Positions 36,647-46,562 of a stretch of DNA of 64,000 nt are shown in pieces. This stretch comes from Acidocella sp. GTDB taxonomy: Bacteria; Pseudomonadota; Alphaproteobacteria; Acetobacterales; Acetobacteraceae. Each line of letters starts with the position of its first letter. The first letter of the stretch is position 1. The DNA is taken from contig JARLIK010000010.1 in assembly GCA_031291755.1 (NCBI GenBank), positions 1 through 64,000 of the forward strand. The letters are read 5' to 3'. Under the pieces are notes generated by a model. It had not been told where the DNA came from and ran no database searches. It was given only the letters and a program-made list of their open reading frames with translations. The translations under genes and the position numbers were made by a program.

Positions 36647-37882
36647 ATGACACCGCCCCCAACCACGGCACGAGCCCCCCTGCACGGCATCCGAATCCTC
36701 GACCTCAGCCGCGTCCTCGCTGGTCCCTGGGCGGGCCAGACCCTGGCTGATCTCGGTGCCGAGGTCATCAAAGTCGAGCGCCCCGGCTTTGGCGATGACA
36801 CGCGCGCCTGGGGTCCGCCGTTCCTGCCTGACACCCAAAACCCCGAAGCCCGCGGGGAGAGCGCCTATTACCTCGCTGCCAACCGCGGCAAAAAATCCGT
36901 CACCATCGACTTTGCCAAACCCGCCGGCCAGGCCCTCATCAAACGCCTCGCCGCGCAGTCAGATGTTGTGCTGGAAAATTTCAAGCTCGGTGGCCTTGCC
37001 AAACTCGGCCTTGGCCCCGAGCACCTCCTCACCCTCAACCCGCGCCTGATTTACTGTTCCATCACCGGCTTCGGCCAAACCGGCCCCTATGCCGCCCGCG
37101 CTGGCTATGATTTTTTGATGCAAGGCATGGGCGGCCTGATGAGCCTCACTGGCGAGCCTGATGGCGAGCCGATGAAGGTGGGTGTCGCGGTAACAGATGT
37201 ATTCACCGGCATGTACGCTACCACCGCCATCCTGGCCGCCTTGAATGAGCGCCATGTAAGCGGCCTCGGCCAGCATATCGACATCGCGTTATTCGATGTC
37301 CAAATCGCGACGCTGGCCAATCAGATCAGCTCGTATCTGGTCTCCGGCGAACAGCCGCCCCGGCACGGCAACGCGCACCCCAGCATCGTGCCCTATCAGG
37401 TGTTCAAAACGTCGGATGGTTACGCCATTCTCGCCATCGGCAATGACGAGCAATTCCGCCGCTTCTGTGCCATCGCCCATGCCCCCGAACTCGCCGATAA
37501 CCCCGCCTATGCAACCAACCCGGCGCGGGTGAAACACCGCGATGTTTTGGTGCCGCTGCTGCAAGCCATCATGCAAACCCGCAGCACCGCCCAATGGATT
37601 TCACAACTTGAACCGGCATCCGTGCCGTGCGGCCCGATCAACCAACTGCCGGAGCTTGACACCCACGCGCAAGTCGCCGCCCGCGGTATTTTCAAAACCA
37701 TCGCCCATCCCAGCGGCGGGACCATGCGCAGTGTCGCCAGCCCCATGCGCTTCTCGCGCAGCGCCACGCAGGATGACATTGCCCCGCCAACGCTTGGCCA
37801 GCACACGCGCGAGATCCTCACGACGCAGCTCGGCGCCAGCGAGGCCGAGCTTGCCCAATGGCAGCAGGACGGCATCATTTAA
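36647..37882 (+). CDS. CaiB/BaiF family III CoA transferase
   Basis: The 411-residue protein has the family N-terminus GIRILDLSRVLAGPWAGQTLADLGAEVIKVE and the later blocks NRGKKSVTIDFAKPAGQ and GQTGPYAARAGYDFLMQGMGG, with the catalytic-aspartate region at GYDF. Family III enzymes move CoA between acyl-CoA and a free carboxylic acid. ATG at 36647 is preferred over the earlier TTG at 36629. It is followed by an acyl-CoA synthetase gene 73 bp on, the same strand, forming an acid-activation pair whose substrate is unknown. Location next to the AcnX/TRAP genes may or may not be functional. Confidence 0.92.
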   Translation: MTPPPTTARAPLHGIRILDLSRVLAGPWAGQTLADLGAEVIKVERPGFGDDTRAWGPPFLPDTQNPEARGESAYYLAANRGKKSVTIDFAKPAGQALIKRLAAQSDVVLENFKLGGLAKLGLGPEHLLTLNPRLIYCSITGFGQTGPYAARAGYDFLMQGMGGLMSLTGEPDGEPMKVGVAVTDVFTGMYATTAILAALNERHVSGLGQHIDIALFDVQIATLANQISSYLVSGEQPPRHGNAHPSIVPYQVFKTSDGYAILAIGNDEQFRRFCAIAHAPELADNPAYATNPARVKHRDVLVPLLQAIMQTRSTAQWISQLEPASVPCGPINQLPELDTHAQVAARGIFKTIAHPSGGTMRSVASPMRFSRSATQDDIAPPTLGQHTREILTTQLGASEAELAQWQQDGII

Positions 37883-37955
37883 TCCGCGCTTGATCCACAT
37901 CACGGAAGCTGCGACTGCTTGGCGTAACAATAAACCAGCCTGCAGGAGACGCCCC

Positions 37956-39596
37956 ATGCCCGATATCTCACACTCGATTTTTGAAGCCGGGCTGCCGCAA
38001 AACCACGCCAACCATGTGCCGCTCTCACCGCTCAGCTTCCTGCGCCGGGCCGAGCGCATCTTCCCGCAGAAATGCGCGGTTACCCACCATGACCGCCGCT
38101 ACAGCTACGCGGAATTTTCCACCCGCATCCGCAAATTCGCCACCGCCATCAAGGCCGCCGGGGTCAAACCGGGTGAGTGCGTGGCGGTGCTCGCCCCCAA
38201 CGGCCCGGTGCCGCTGGAAGCCCATTACGCCGTGCCACTGGCCGGGGCTGTGCTGGGCATGATCAACACCTTGCTGGACCCCACCGCCATCGCCTTCATC
38301 CTCGAACACGCCGAGGCCAAATTATTCCTGGTGGACCGCGAATGGGCGCCCCGCGCCCGCGCCGCACTGGACTTACTGCCGCATAAAATCCCGCTGGTTG
38401 AAATTGCCGATGAAGCCGCTCCACCCGGCCTTACTTTGAACGCCCCGGAATATGAGGACTGGATTGCCCCGCACGAGCCGCACGCCTGGGGCCTGCCCGC
38501 TGATGAGTGGCAGGCGATTGCGGTGAATTACACCTCCGGCACCACCGGCAACCCCAAAGGCGTGGTGTATCACCATCGCGGTGCGTATCTTGGTGCTCTC
38601 GGCATCGCGCTCGCCATGACCCTCACCTCTGAGAGCCGTTATCTGTGGACCCTGCCGATGTTTCATTGCTCGGGCTGGACCCTTACCTGGGCTGTCACCG
38701 CGCTGGGTGGCACGCATGTATGTTTGCGCAAGGTCGAACCCGGCGCGATTTTTGAGCATATCGTCCGCCACAATGTCACCCATATGTGCGGTGCGCCGAT
38801 CGTGCTCGGCCTGCTCATCAACGCGCCCAAAGCCTTGCAAAAACCGCTGCCGCATAAGGTGGTGCTCGCCACCGCCGGAGCCGCCCCGCCGAGCGCTATC
38901 ATCGCGGGGGCGGAACTACTGGGCTTTGCGGTGCAGCATGTTTATGGCCTCACCGAGGTTTATGGCCCGTCCGGCACCTGCGAGGCCCAACCCGATTGGG
39001 CCGGCCTGCCCCTGCCTGAGCGCGCCCGCCTGATGGCCCACCAGGGCGTGCCCTGCATCACCCAGGAAGACCTTTCCATCCTTGACCCCACCGGTAACCC
39101 GGTGCCCCCGGATGGCCTAACGGTCGGCGAACTCGCCTTCCGTGGCAATGTGGTGATGAAAGGCTACCTGAAAAACCCCAGCGCCACCGCTGAGGCTTTC
39201 AAAAACGGCTGGTTCCTCACCGGCGATTTGGGAGTGCTGCACCCGGATGGCTATGTCGAAATCAAAGACCGCGCCAAGGACATCATCATCTCCGGTGGTG
39301 AGAACATCTCATCGCTGGAAGTGGAAGAAATTCTCTACCGCCACCCCGCCATCCGCGAGGCCGCCGTGGTCGCCGCGCCGGATGAAAAATGGGGCGAAAT
39401 CCCGCTCGCCGTCGTCACCTTCAAGGAGGACATGAGCGCCACCGAAGCCGAACTCACGGCGTTTTGCCGCGACCACCTGGCTGGTTTTAAAATCCCCAAA
39501 CGCTATATTTTTGAGGAATTACCCAAAACCTCCACCGGCAAAATTCAAAAACACATTCTGCGCAAACGCGCCCAGGCCATCATCGCGGAGAGCTAA
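37956..39596 (+). CDS. Acyl-CoA synthetase (AMP-forming, medium/aromatic type)
   Basis: The 546-residue protein has the phosphate loop YTSGTTGNPKGVVYHH near residue 190, the acceptor motif HVYGLTEVYGP near 330, and the C-terminal GDLGVLHPDGYVEIKDRAKDIIISGGENIS with the catalytic lysine in STGKIQKH near 528. It activates a carboxylic acid with ATP and loads it onto CoA. AGGAG at 37944-37948 precedes ATG 37956. Its length and N-terminal block (PLSPLSFLRRAERIFPQK) resemble the 3-methylmercaptopropionyl/acyl-CoA ligase branch. DmdB-like activity is possible but not shown. The stop overlaps the next, opposite gene by 4 nt. Confidence 0.92.
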   Translation: MPDISHSIFEAGLPQNHANHVPLSPLSFLRRAERIFPQKCAVTHHDRRYSYAEFSTRIRKFATAIKAAGVKPGECVAVLAPNGPVPLEAHYAVPLAGAVLGMINTLLDPTAIAFILEHAEAKLFLVDREWAPRARAALDLLPHKIPLVEIADEAAPPGLTLNAPEYEDWIAPHEPHAWGLPADEWQAIAVNYTSGTTGNPKGVVYHHRGAYLGALGIALAMTLTSESRYLWTLPMFHCSGWTLTWAVTALGGTHVCLRKVEPGAIFEHIVRHNVTHMCGAPIVLGLLINAPKALQKPLPHKVVLATAGAAPPSAIIAGAELLGFAVQHVYGLTEVYGPSGTCEAQPDWAGLPLPERARLMAHQGVPCITQEDLSILDPTGNPVPPDGLTVGELAFRGNVVMKGYLKNPSATAEAFKNGWFLTGDLGVLHPDGYVEIKDRAKDIIISGGENISSLEVEEILYRHPAIREAAVVAAPDEKWGEIPLAVVTFKEDMSATEAELTAFCRDHLAGFKIPKRYIFEELPKTSTGKIQKHILRKRAQAIIAES

Positions 39597-40024
39597 CTAC
39601 GTGACGACAGAAAACTCGCCGGCCTCCGGGGCGCACTCCGCCGCGTGATGCCGGTCTGCACCGGTGCGCTCAGCCAAAGCTCCATGGTGATATGCGTCGT
39701 GGCCTCGATCAAATGCCCGCCGCATGTGGCATAATCCGGCGTGTTAACGACCAGGTGCACATGCGGCCACCAAATACCGCCGCGCTTGCTGATATTGCCC
39801 GAGATCACATTCAGATCAAAAACCCCCGGCAACTCAGTGATATCGTAATCGTTATTATTGACGCAGAAAAACCCGAACCGCAGCCCATCCACCATCCCCA
39901 CACCCGACACGATGGCGAAAAAATCCCTCTCATACGCCGCCGCGAATTGCGTCAGCGAGCCGATAAGCTCCTCGCCCGCATCAAGCCGGAGGAAAAATTG
40001 GTCGCCGTAGCAGGTATGTTCCAT
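39593..40024 (-). CDS. PPC-domain (DUF296) protein
   Basis: The 143-residue protein has the PCC/PPC fold of DUF296: RLDAGEELIGSLTQFAAAYERDFFAIVSGVGMVDGLRFGFF and the later PHVHLVVNTPDYATCGGHL, where the GGHL turn is family-typical. Plant members carry DNA-binding AT-hooks, but bacterial ones are small stand-alone domains of unclear function. It follows the cupin gene by 36 bp on the same strand and its 3' end meets the acyl-CoA synthetase gene. Function is unknown; ligand binding is a plausible guess. Confidence 0.75.
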   Translation of the reverse strand: MEHTCYGDQFFLRLDAGEELIGSLTQFAAAYERDFFAIVSGVGMVDGLRFGFFCVNNNDYDITELPGVFDLNVISGNISKRGGIWWPHVHLVVNTPDYATCGGHLIEATTHITMELWLSAPVQTGITRRSAPRRPASFLSSRS

Positions 40025-40060
40025 AAGGGGTCCGGCAGGTCATGAGGAAAACGCCTCGCA

Positions 40061-40534
40061 TCAATAGGCGGTTCCGTCCTTATGAACAAAACACCGCTTG
40101 CCGTCATCACCGATCACCGCGGCAATATCATCGAACGGATAATTCACCTCATCACCCGCCGAACGGTCCCCCACCTCCAGGATCACGCAATCCCGGTCAG
40201 TATGGTTTTCCAAATGATGAGCCGTGCCGCCGGCTGGAAATCCGGCCACCATGCCGGGGCAAAGCCGCGTCTCCCCGGCATCGGTGAACAGGGTCGGCCC
40301 CCCTTCAACAACATAAATAAACTCGTCCTGCCGCGTATGCCGGTGATGCAGGGCCGATACCGCACCGGGCGGCAGACGCATCAAATTCACGCCAAAATTC
40401 ATCAGGCCAAACATATCACCCAAGGGACGCTTCACCCGCCCAGCCACGCGCGATGCAAAAGGCTCGGGATAGTTGCTGGCCTTGACGCGCGGCTCAACCT
40501 CGGCTGCCATCACAGACATTATTCCATCACTCAT
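40061..40534 (-). CDS. Cupin-domain protein
   Basis: The 157-residue protein has a conserved double-stranded beta-helix core with the metal-type motifs HHRHTRQDEFIYVVEGG near residue 63 and HHLENHTDRDCVILEVGDR near 105. Most single-domain cupins bind a metal and a small sugar or acid. GGAGG lies 4 nt before ATG 40534. It seems to form a two-gene unit with the PPC-domain gene downstream. Catalytic identity cannot be decided. Confidence 0.82.
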   Translation of the reverse strand: MSDGIMSVMAAEVEPRVKASNYPEPFASRVAGRVKRPLGDMFGLMNFGVNLMRLPPGAVSALHHRHTRQDEFIYVVEGGPTLFTDAGETRLCPGMVAGFPAGGTAHHLENHTDRDCVILEVGDRSAGDEVNYPFDDIAAVIGDDGKRCFVHKDGTAY

Positions 40535-40678
40535 AGAACCTCCGTTCCCTTACGTGACTAACTCAACCCGCATTGCCATTCCGCGCCGCTGCCGACGCTT
40601 GATAAATACCATACCAGACGCGTATCATCCAAATAATTTTCACTGTGACCTTTATAATATCTAAATTTTGGTAAAATA

Positions 40679-41956
40679 ATGATGAACGATTGCAGTTCTC
40701 ACACCAAGCGCCCCCCGGTCACGCCCAACCTGCTCGCTTTCTATCTCATTGTACTCATTACACCCTTCGAATATATCCTCGATATCTTGGGCGGTCCTTT
40801 CCCAGCCTCGCTGCTGGCGCGGATTCTTGCAACATGTGCCGTTGCGATTGTGATCACGTATTTAGGCGCAGAAAAGCCCCGCACCATCGGGCACTTGGGC
40901 ATCAGAGTCTGGGCGGTCGTTTGGCTCGTTCTATGCGCAGCAGTTATCCTCACCTTAGCAGCGGCACGCGGCCAGTTACAAAGCCTCCATAGCGCATCGC
41001 CAAGCGAACTAATATTTATTATATCACTGTCCGTGCTGATGAAAATCATCTGGCGCGCTTTTCCGAATTTTCAAAATTTTCTGGCATATGTTGGCACGAT
41101 AGCATTTCCGATCGGCTTCGTCGCAATCCCCTTCGACCTGATAACCCAGGCCATCCATCATCTTCCGAATGTGTATGACCCCGTACTATATCGGATCGAT
41201 GCACTACTGATGCTGAGTTCGGCAACCTTGTTGCCATGGCTCGTGGGTCAACACCCGCTTATTCAAAACGCTCTCGTATTCATCTATAATTATACATTAT
41301 TATGGATGCAGGCTGCCGCAATATTGCAGTGCTTTTATACGCCGGCCCGTCGAAACTACATGGTTTTATGTTCGTTTCTTGTGGGTGTTTTAGGATTTGG
41401 CCTGTATTATTTAATGCCCGCAGTCGCTCCAAGCTTTTTCTTTGGCACATTATATCCATTACACCTCCCTCCTGCGCAAGAATTACCAACTCACGAGGTT
41501 CTCTCTCCCATCGCATCCTTTCGCAATACCATGCCGTCGCTGCACACGGCATCAGCATTGTTAATCATTTTGGCTCTAAGAGACTCACCCATCTGGCAGC
41601 GCATCCCCGGCATATTCATAGCAATCGGCATCATCATCTCGACTCTGGCGCTCGGCGAACACTACGCGGTGGACCTGATTGCGGCATTCCCGCTTGTTCT
41701 TCTCGTCCGCGGCCTAGGCGCAATCTGCCTGCCCTTAAACGACCGTTCCAGATACCGCGCCATACTGGCCGGCGGCCTCCTTACCTTCCTGTGGATTCTA
41801 ACCGTGCGCGGGGCGCCGCTAAGCCTTCAAATGCCAGACCTCATTCGCCTCCTGGCGGTTGCGTCATTGGTGATTTCGGGCCTCCTGGAACACCAACTGA
41901 CAACCGCGGAAATTTTGAGTGATCACCCCATTATGCCCGCCAGCGCAGCATTTTAG
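40679..41956 (+). CDS. PAP2-superfamily membrane phosphatase/transferase
   Basis: The 425-residue protein has about twelve hydrophobic segments and the C-terminal phosphatase motifs SLH at residues 287-289 (in MPSLHTAS) and GEHYAVDLIAAFP with the second histidine at 328. The related Aur1/Ipt1 inositolphosphotransferase branch has the same arrangement. It acts on a lipid phosphate or lipid-linked headgroup. The gene is AT-richer than most of the window (upstream TTTATAATAT/AAATAAT stretches), suggesting different origin. It has no clear operon partner. Confidence 0.85.
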   Translation: MMNDCSSHTKRPPVTPNLLAFYLIVLITPFEYILDILGGPFPASLLARILATCAVAIVITYLGAEKPRTIGHLGIRVWAVVWLVLCAAVILTLAAARGQLQSLHSASPSELIFIISLSVLMKIIWRAFPNFQNFLAYVGTIAFPIGFVAIPFDLITQAIHHLPNVYDPVLYRIDALLMLSSATLLPWLVGQHPLIQNALVFIYNYTLLWMQAAAILQCFYTPARRNYMVLCSFLVGVLGFGLYYLMPAVAPSFFFGTLYPLHLPPAQELPTHEVLSPIASFRNTMPSLHTASALLIILALRDSPIWQRIPGIFIAIGIIISTLALGEHYAVDLIAAFPLVLLVRGLGAICLPLNDRSRYRAILAGGLLTFLWILTVRGAPLSLQMPDLIRLLAVASLVISGLLEHQLTTAEILSDHPIMPASAAF

Positions 41957-41993
41957 CCTTGATGTCGGCCCGCGCGCACCTCACCTCTAAACC

Positions 41994-42575
41994 ATGAAAA
42001 TCGCTATCCTCGGCTGGGGCTCGCTGCTTTGGGACCCCAAAGGCCTGAAACTCGCAGCACCCTTCACGCTCACCGGTCCCAACCTGCCGATCGAATTCTG
42101 CCGCGTCTCGAAAAATCATCGCCTGACCCTCATCATCGACGAAACCTTCGGCACCCTCTGCCAAACCTACGCCGCCCCCAGCGCCTGCGGCACCCTGGAA
42201 GACGCCGTGGAAAACCTGCGCCTGCGCGAGGACATGTCCAGCACCGCCGATGTCGGCTTCATCGAACCCGCCACCCAAAAGCGCAGCCCGATGGCCACCA
42301 AACGCCACCCGCACGCCTTCGAGACCATCGCCGACTGGACACTGAATTCCGGCTTTGACGCCACCATCTGGACCGCGCTGGATGGCCATTTCGAAAACCG
42401 CAGCGCCGAGCCGTTCTCGGTCAATGCCGCGATGCGCTTCCTCGAAAACCTGGAACAGCACGACCCGCAAGCCTTCGCCCGCGCTCTCGACTACATCCGC
42501 CGCGCCCCCGCCGCCACCCAAACCCCCGTCCGCGACCGCACCGCCGCCCAATGGCCGGAGCGCGCAGAATCATAG
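41994..42575 (+). CDS. Gamma-glutamylcyclotransferase-like protein
   Basis: The 193-residue protein opens MKIAILGWGSLLWDPKG, the hallmark of gamma-glutamylcyclotransferase-like folds (YGSL/GWGSL turn), but the rest is not a close match to any single characterised member. It could cyclise gamma-glutamyl amines. It converges on accC with 6 bp between the stops. Confidence 0.6.
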   Translation: MKIAILGWGSLLWDPKGLKLAAPFTLTGPNLPIEFCRVSKNHRLTLIIDETFGTLCQTYAAPSACGTLEDAVENLRLREDMSSTADVGFIEPATQKRSPMATKRHPHAFETIADWTLNSGFDATIWTALDGHFENRSAEPFSVNAAMRFLENLEQHDPQAFARALDYIRRAPAATQTPVRDRTAAQWPERAES

Positions 42576-42581
42576 AAAGCT

Positions 42582-43925
42582 TTAGTGTTCCTGCCCGACA
42601 AATTTTTCCAGCCAGTGAATGGTATAATCGCCTGCCAGAAACTCCGGGTTTTCCAATATGCGCTGGTGCAGCGGAATGGTGGTTTTGATGCCCTGGATGA
42701 CAAATTCCCGCAGCGCCCGCTTCATCCGTGCAATCGCTTCTTCGCGGGTTTTGCCAAAGGTGATCAGCTTCGCGATCAGTGAATCATAATGCGGCGGTAC
42801 CCGGTAGCCGGCATATAACGCCGAATCCACCCGCACGCCCAGCCCGCCCGGCGGGTGATACACGCTCACCAGCCCAGGGCAGGGCGCGAATGTTTCGGGG
42901 TCTTCGGCGGCGATCCGGCATTCGATTGCATGGCCGGAAAGTTCAATATCGGTCTGCTCATAGCCCAAGGGTTCACCAGCGGCGATGCGGATTTGCTCAT
43001 GCACCAGATCCATCCGCGAGATCATCTCGGAGATCGGGTGCTCCACCTGCAGCCTGGTGTTCATTTCAATGAACGAGAATTGCTCGTCCTGATATAAAAA
43101 CTCCAAGGTCCCGGCATTGCGGTAGCCAATTTTTTTCAGCGCATCGGTCACCACAATCCCCAGCGCGTCGCGCTGCGCCGTGGTGATCGCGGGCGAGCCG
43201 GCTTCTTCCAGCACCTTTTGGTGGCGCCGCTGCAATGAGCAATCACGCTCGCCAAAATGCACCACGTTGCCGTGCGTATCGGCTAAAATCTGCAACTCGA
43301 TATGCCGGGGCTTATCGAGATATTTCTCCATATACACGGCATTATTGCCAAATGCCGCACCGGCTTCGGCGCGCGCTTCACGAAACGCGCTCTCCAATTC
43401 ATCGCGGCTTTGCGCCACCTTCATGCCGCGCCCGCCGCCACCGGCCGCGGCTTTAATCAGCACCGGGTATTTAATGCGCTCGGCAACCGCGTAGGCTTCC
43501 TCAAGCGTTTCCAATTCCCCCGGCGAGCCTGGCACCAAAGGCACGCCCAGCTCCAGCATGGTGGTCTTGGCGGTAATTTTATCGCCCATCATCCGAATAT
43601 GCTGCGCACTCGGCCCGATGAAGACCAATTTATGCGCTTCCACCATCTCAGCAAAGTCAGCATTTTCCGAGAGAAATCCGTAGCCCGGATGAATCGCCTC
43701 AGCCCCGGTGATCAGCGCCGCGGAAATAATCGCGGGCATATTCAAATATGAATCCCGCGCCAGCGGCGGCCCTATGCACACGCTCTCATCGGCGAGGCGC
43801 ACATGCATCGCATCGGCATCGGCGGTGGAGTGCACCGCCACTGTGGCAATCCCCAGTTCCCGGCAAGCCCGCTGCACCCGCAGCGCAATTTCACCGCGAT
43901 TGGCGATCAGGATTTTTTTGAACAT
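42582..43925 (-). CDS. accC: Acetyl-CoA carboxylase, biotin carboxylase subunit
   Basis: The 447-residue protein has the complete biotin carboxylase set: KILIANRGEIALRV, KAAAGGGGRGMK near residue 158, ERDCSLQRRHQK near 230 and EMNTRLQVEHPISEM near 288. It carboxylates the biotin of AccB for malonyl-CoA formation in fatty acid synthesis. Order aroQ-accB-accC, with 4 bp between accB and accC, is the standard proteobacterial arrangement, so this is the housekeeping copy. The other biotin carboxylase (10656-12005) belongs to the catabolic cluster. Confidence 0.97.
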   Translation of the reverse strand: MFKKILIANRGEIALRVQRACRELGIATVAVHSTADADAMHVRLADESVCIGPPLARDSYLNMPAIISAALITGAEAIHPGYGFLSENADFAEMVEAHKLVFIGPSAQHIRMMGDKITAKTTMLELGVPLVPGSPGELETLEEAYAVAERIKYPVLIKAAAGGGGRGMKVAQSRDELESAFREARAEAGAAFGNNAVYMEKYLDKPRHIELQILADTHGNVVHFGERDCSLQRRHQKVLEEAGSPAITTAQRDALGIVVTDALKKIGYRNAGTLEFLYQDEQFSFIEMNTRLQVEHPISEMISRMDLVHEQIRIAAGEPLGYEQTDIELSGHAIECRIAAEDPETFAPCPGLVSVYHPPGGLGVRVDSALYAGYRVPPHYDSLIAKLITFGKTREEAIARMKRALREFVIQGIKTTIPLHQRILENPEFLAGDYTIHWLEKFVGQEH

Positions 43926-43929
43926 TGGC

Positions 43930-44394
43930 TTACTCGATAATCAGCAGCGGTTCGTCATATTCAACCGGCGCCCCGGCTGATACCAGAATCTGCGTCACCG
44001 TGCCGGCCTTCGGCGCCTTGATCTGGTTGAAGGTCTTCATCGCCTCGATCAGCAACAATGTGGCCCCTGCCGCCACTTGGCTGCCCACGGTCACATAAGG
44101 CGCTGCCCCCGGCTCAGCGGATAAATACGCCACCCCCACCATCGGGCTCTTCACCAATCCGGGATGCTTGGCCGGGTCAGGGGCCGCAGGAGCCGCTGCC
44201 GCAACCGGGGCTGCTGCCATAGCAGGGGCCGCCGCTGCGGGCACAGGCGCTGCCGCCATCATGGTCACCGGCGCTACCGCCCTGGCCAGGCGCACCTTGC
44301 GGTCGCCCTCCTCAAGCTCAATTTCGGAAAGACCTGATTTATTGAGGATTTCCGCCAGCACGCGCAGCGCATCGGGGTCAAACGAGAGGCTCAT
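43930..44394 (-). CDS. accB: Acetyl-CoA carboxylase, biotin carboxyl carrier protein
   Basis: The 154-residue protein has the AccB N-terminus ([23 protein letters not shown]), an Ala/Pro-rich linker, the biotinyl-domain opening [19 protein letters not shown] and the biotin motif EAMKTFNQI with K120. It carries the carboxyl group from AccC to the carboxyltransferase. Its ATG overlaps the aroQ stop as ATGA, and accC follows after 4 bp. Classic EAMK spelling distinguishes it from the second carrier protein at 7859-8338. Confidence 0.97.
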   Translation of the reverse strand: MSLSFDPDALRVLAEILNKSGLSEIELEEGDRKVRLARAVAPVTMMAAAPVPAAAAPAMAAAPVAAAAPAAPDPAKHPGLVKSPMVGVAYLSAEPGAAPYVTVGSQVAAGATLLLIEAMKTFNQIKAPKAGTVTQILVSAGAPVEYDEPLLIIE

Positions 44395-44837
44395 AGGTCT
44401 TCTTCCAAAATATCCGAGAGGGCAATCAATGCCAGCCTATAGCCCGCAAACCCCAGCCCGCAAATAACGCCCTGCGCCGCCCGCGACACATAGGAATGAT
44501 GCCGGAAGCTCTCGCGCTTATGAATATTGGAGAGATGCACCTCCATCACTGGAATATCCACCGCCAGCAGCGCATCCATCAGCGCCACCGACGTATGCGA
44601 ATACCCCGCCGGATTGATGATAATCCCTGCCGAGCGCGTACGCGCCTCATGCACCCACGAGATCAACTCGCCCTCGGTGTTGGATTGCCGGAAATCAATC
44701 GCCAGCCCCAGCCCTTCAGCGGTCTCGGCGCACAAGGTTTCCAAATCATCCAGGGTCCCGGTGCCGTACGTCTCCGGCTCCCGCGTCCCCAGCAGGTTCA
44801 AATTCGGCCCATTCAGGATGGTAATGATAGAGGTCAT
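44391..44837 (-). CDS. aroQ: 3-dehydroquinate dehydratase, type II
   Basis: The 148-residue protein has the type II signature [19 protein letters not shown] with the active-site tyrosine, then [32 protein letters not shown] and the histidine block [17 protein letters not shown]. It dehydrates 3-dehydroquinate in the shikimate pathway. It heads the aroQ-accB-accC operon, a common alphaproteobacterial arrangement. Confidence 0.97.
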   Translation of the reverse strand: MTSIITILNGPNLNLLGTREPETYGTGTLDDLETLCAETAEGLGLAIDFRQSNTEGELISWVHEARTRSAGIIINPAGYSHTSVALMDALLAVDIPVMEVHLSNIHKRESFRHHSYVSRAAQGVICGLGFAGYRLALIALSDILEEDL

Positions 44838-44918
44838 GCCGTTCCGCTAGCACAAGCCCCCGGTGGCGGCCAAGCGGCCACCCTTGCGAACCACCCTCAC
44901 CCCGCCGATAATACATAC

Positions 44919-45140
44919 ATGGATGTCCTAACCAAAACCATCACCCTCACCATCAACGGCGAACCCTTGGCCCTCTCGGGCCCGCATAATGTCGCCACCC
45001 TGGTCGCCCATCTCGGCCTCGATGTCCGCAAAGTGGCTGTCGAACTCAACCGCGAGATCGTGCCGCGCTCCACCTACGGCGCCACCCCACTGGCCGACGG
45101 CGACAGCCTCGAAATCGTTCACTTCATCGGCGGCGGCTAG
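44919..45140 (+). CDS. thiS: Sulfur carrier protein ThiS
   Basis: The 73-residue protein has the ubiquitin-like fold of ThiS ([39 protein letters not shown]) and ends in the required Gly-Gly (VHFIGGG). Its C-terminal thiocarboxylate donates sulfur for the thiazole of thiamine. The ATG at 44919 (MDVLTK) gives a normal length. thiG starts 2 nt after its stop, so the pair is co-translated. No TPP riboswitch is visible before it, unlike thiC. Confidence 0.95.
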   Translation: MDVLTKTITLTINGEPLALSGPHNVATLVAHLGLDVRKVAVELNREIVPRSTYGATPLADGDSLEIVHFIGGG

Positions 45141-45141
45141 C

Positions 45142-45933
45142 ATGGACAGTCTCACCCCCACCACCGACCCCTGGACCGTCGCGGGCCGCAGCTTCAATTC
45201 GCGCCTGATCGTCGGCACCGGCAAATACGTGGATTTACCCACCACCGCCGCGGCCATTGAGGCTTCGGGCGCTGAAATGGTCACCGTCGCCGTCCGCCGG
45301 GTGAATTTGTCCGACCCCAAAGCCCCGATGCTGCAGGACTACGTCTCGCCGTCGCGCTACACCTATCTGCCCAACACCGCCGGCTGCTTCACCGCCGACG
45401 ACGCTGTGCGCACACTCCGCCTGGCCCGCGAGGCCGGGGGATGGAACCTGGTGAAGCTCGAAGTCCTCGGTCCGCCACCCACCTTATACCCGGATATGGC
45501 CGCCACGCTCGAAGCCGCCGCCGCGCTCATCAAAGATGGTTTCGAAGTGATGGTGTACTGCTCCGATGACCCGATCGCCGCCAAGCGCCTGGAAGACATG
45601 GGCTGCGTCGCCATCATGCCGCTCGGTGCCCCCATTGGTTCTGGTTTAGGCGTGCAGAACCCGCTGATGATCCAGATGATCATTGAAAATGCCAAAGTGC
45701 CGGTTTTGGTCGATGCCGGGGTCGGCACCGCCTATGATGCCACCTTCGCGATGGAGCTCGGCTGCGACGCCGTACTGGTGAACTCCGCCATCGCCATGGC
45801 GCAAAACCCCATATTGATGGCGCGGGCCATGAAAGCCGGGGTTGAAGCCGGCCGCCTGGCTTTCCGCGCTGGCCGCATACCCAAACGCGCCTCGGCCAAC
45901 CCCTCCAGCCCCACCACCGGCCTGATTCGCTGA
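45142..45933 (+). CDS. thiG: Thiazole synthase
   Basis: The 263-residue protein has the ThiG TIM-barrel motifs [32 protein letters not shown] with the catalytic Schiff-base lysine near residue 105, [16 protein letters not shown] and the phosphate loop [29 protein letters not shown]. It assembles the thiamine thiazole from deoxyxylulose phosphate and ThiS thiocarboxylate. It starts 2 nt after thiS and is followed by an unrelated membrane gene. Confidence 0.97.
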   Translation: MDSLTPTTDPWTVAGRSFNSRLIVGTGKYVDLPTTAAAIEASGAEMVTVAVRRVNLSDPKAPMLQDYVSPSRYTYLPNTAGCFTADDAVRTLRLAREAGGWNLVKLEVLGPPPTLYPDMAATLEAAAALIKDGFEVMVYCSDDPIAAKRLEDMGCVAIMPLGAPIGSGLGVQNPLMIQMIIENAKVPVLVDAGVGTAYDATFAMELGCDAVLVNSAIAMAQNPILMARAMKAGVEAGRLAFRAGRIPKRASANPSSPTTGLIR

Positions 45934-45947
45934 AAAAACTGCTGCGT

Positions 45948-46562
45948 ATGGCGCCTGAGCTTGGCGCCAACTTCCTTGCCCCCTGGGCTGTCTATCAGGG
46001 GCTGCATGACCAATATGGCGACGTCATCGCCCTCATCACCTCGGCCTTGCCACCGCTGCTCTGGAGCCTGTACGAGTTGGCCAAAACCCGCCGGGTCGAT
46101 GCCCTCTCGGTGCTGATCATCGCCAGTATCCTGTTCACCGTGGGGGCAACTTTCATGGGCGGCTCAGCCCGGCTCATCCAAATCCGCGAAGCCCTGGTCA
46201 CCGGTCTGGTCGGTGTGATGTTTCTGGCCTCGATGGCCTTGAAACGCCCGATGATTTTCTACCTCGCCCGCGCCACCATGGCCCGCAACACCGCGCAAGG
46301 TGCTGCGCAATTTGAAGCGCTGTGGGCGCGCGAGGGTGTGCCGCAACTCTTCCGCCTGCTCACCCTGGTATGGGGCGCCGGGCTGGTGGTGCAAACCGCC
46401 ATCATGTGCTGGCTGGCCATCATCTGGCCGATCAGCCGCTACCTGCTCATCGCCCCGGTCATCGGCTATGGCATCATCGGCGTGCTGATGGCCTGGAGCC
46501 TCTGGCACATGGCCAACCGCCGCGGCGGCGCGGTGCTGCTTGGCGCGACTAGGCCCGAATAA
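45948..46562 (+). CDS. VC0807-like integral membrane protein
   Basis: The 204-residue protein has five or six predicted membrane segments. It contains LITSALPPLLWSLYELAKTRRVDALSVLIIAS and the block FLASMALKRPMIFYLARA, as in the widespread VC0807 family of uncharacterised membrane proteins. It is only 14 nt after thiG, so it may share its transcript, though no thiamine role is known to me. The 3' end overlaps the opposite TSUP gene by 14 nt. An in-frame CTG at 45930 is a possible earlier start. Confidence 0.7.
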   Translation: MAPELGANFLAPWAVYQGLHDQYGDVIALITSALPPLLWSLYELAKTRRVDALSVLIIASILFTVGATFMGGSARLIQIREALVTGLVGVMFLASMALKRPMIFYLARATMARNTAQGAAQFEALWAREGVPQLFRLLTLVWGAGLVVQTAIMCWLAIIWPISRYLLIAPVIGYGIIGVLMAWSLWHMANRRGGAVLLGATRPE

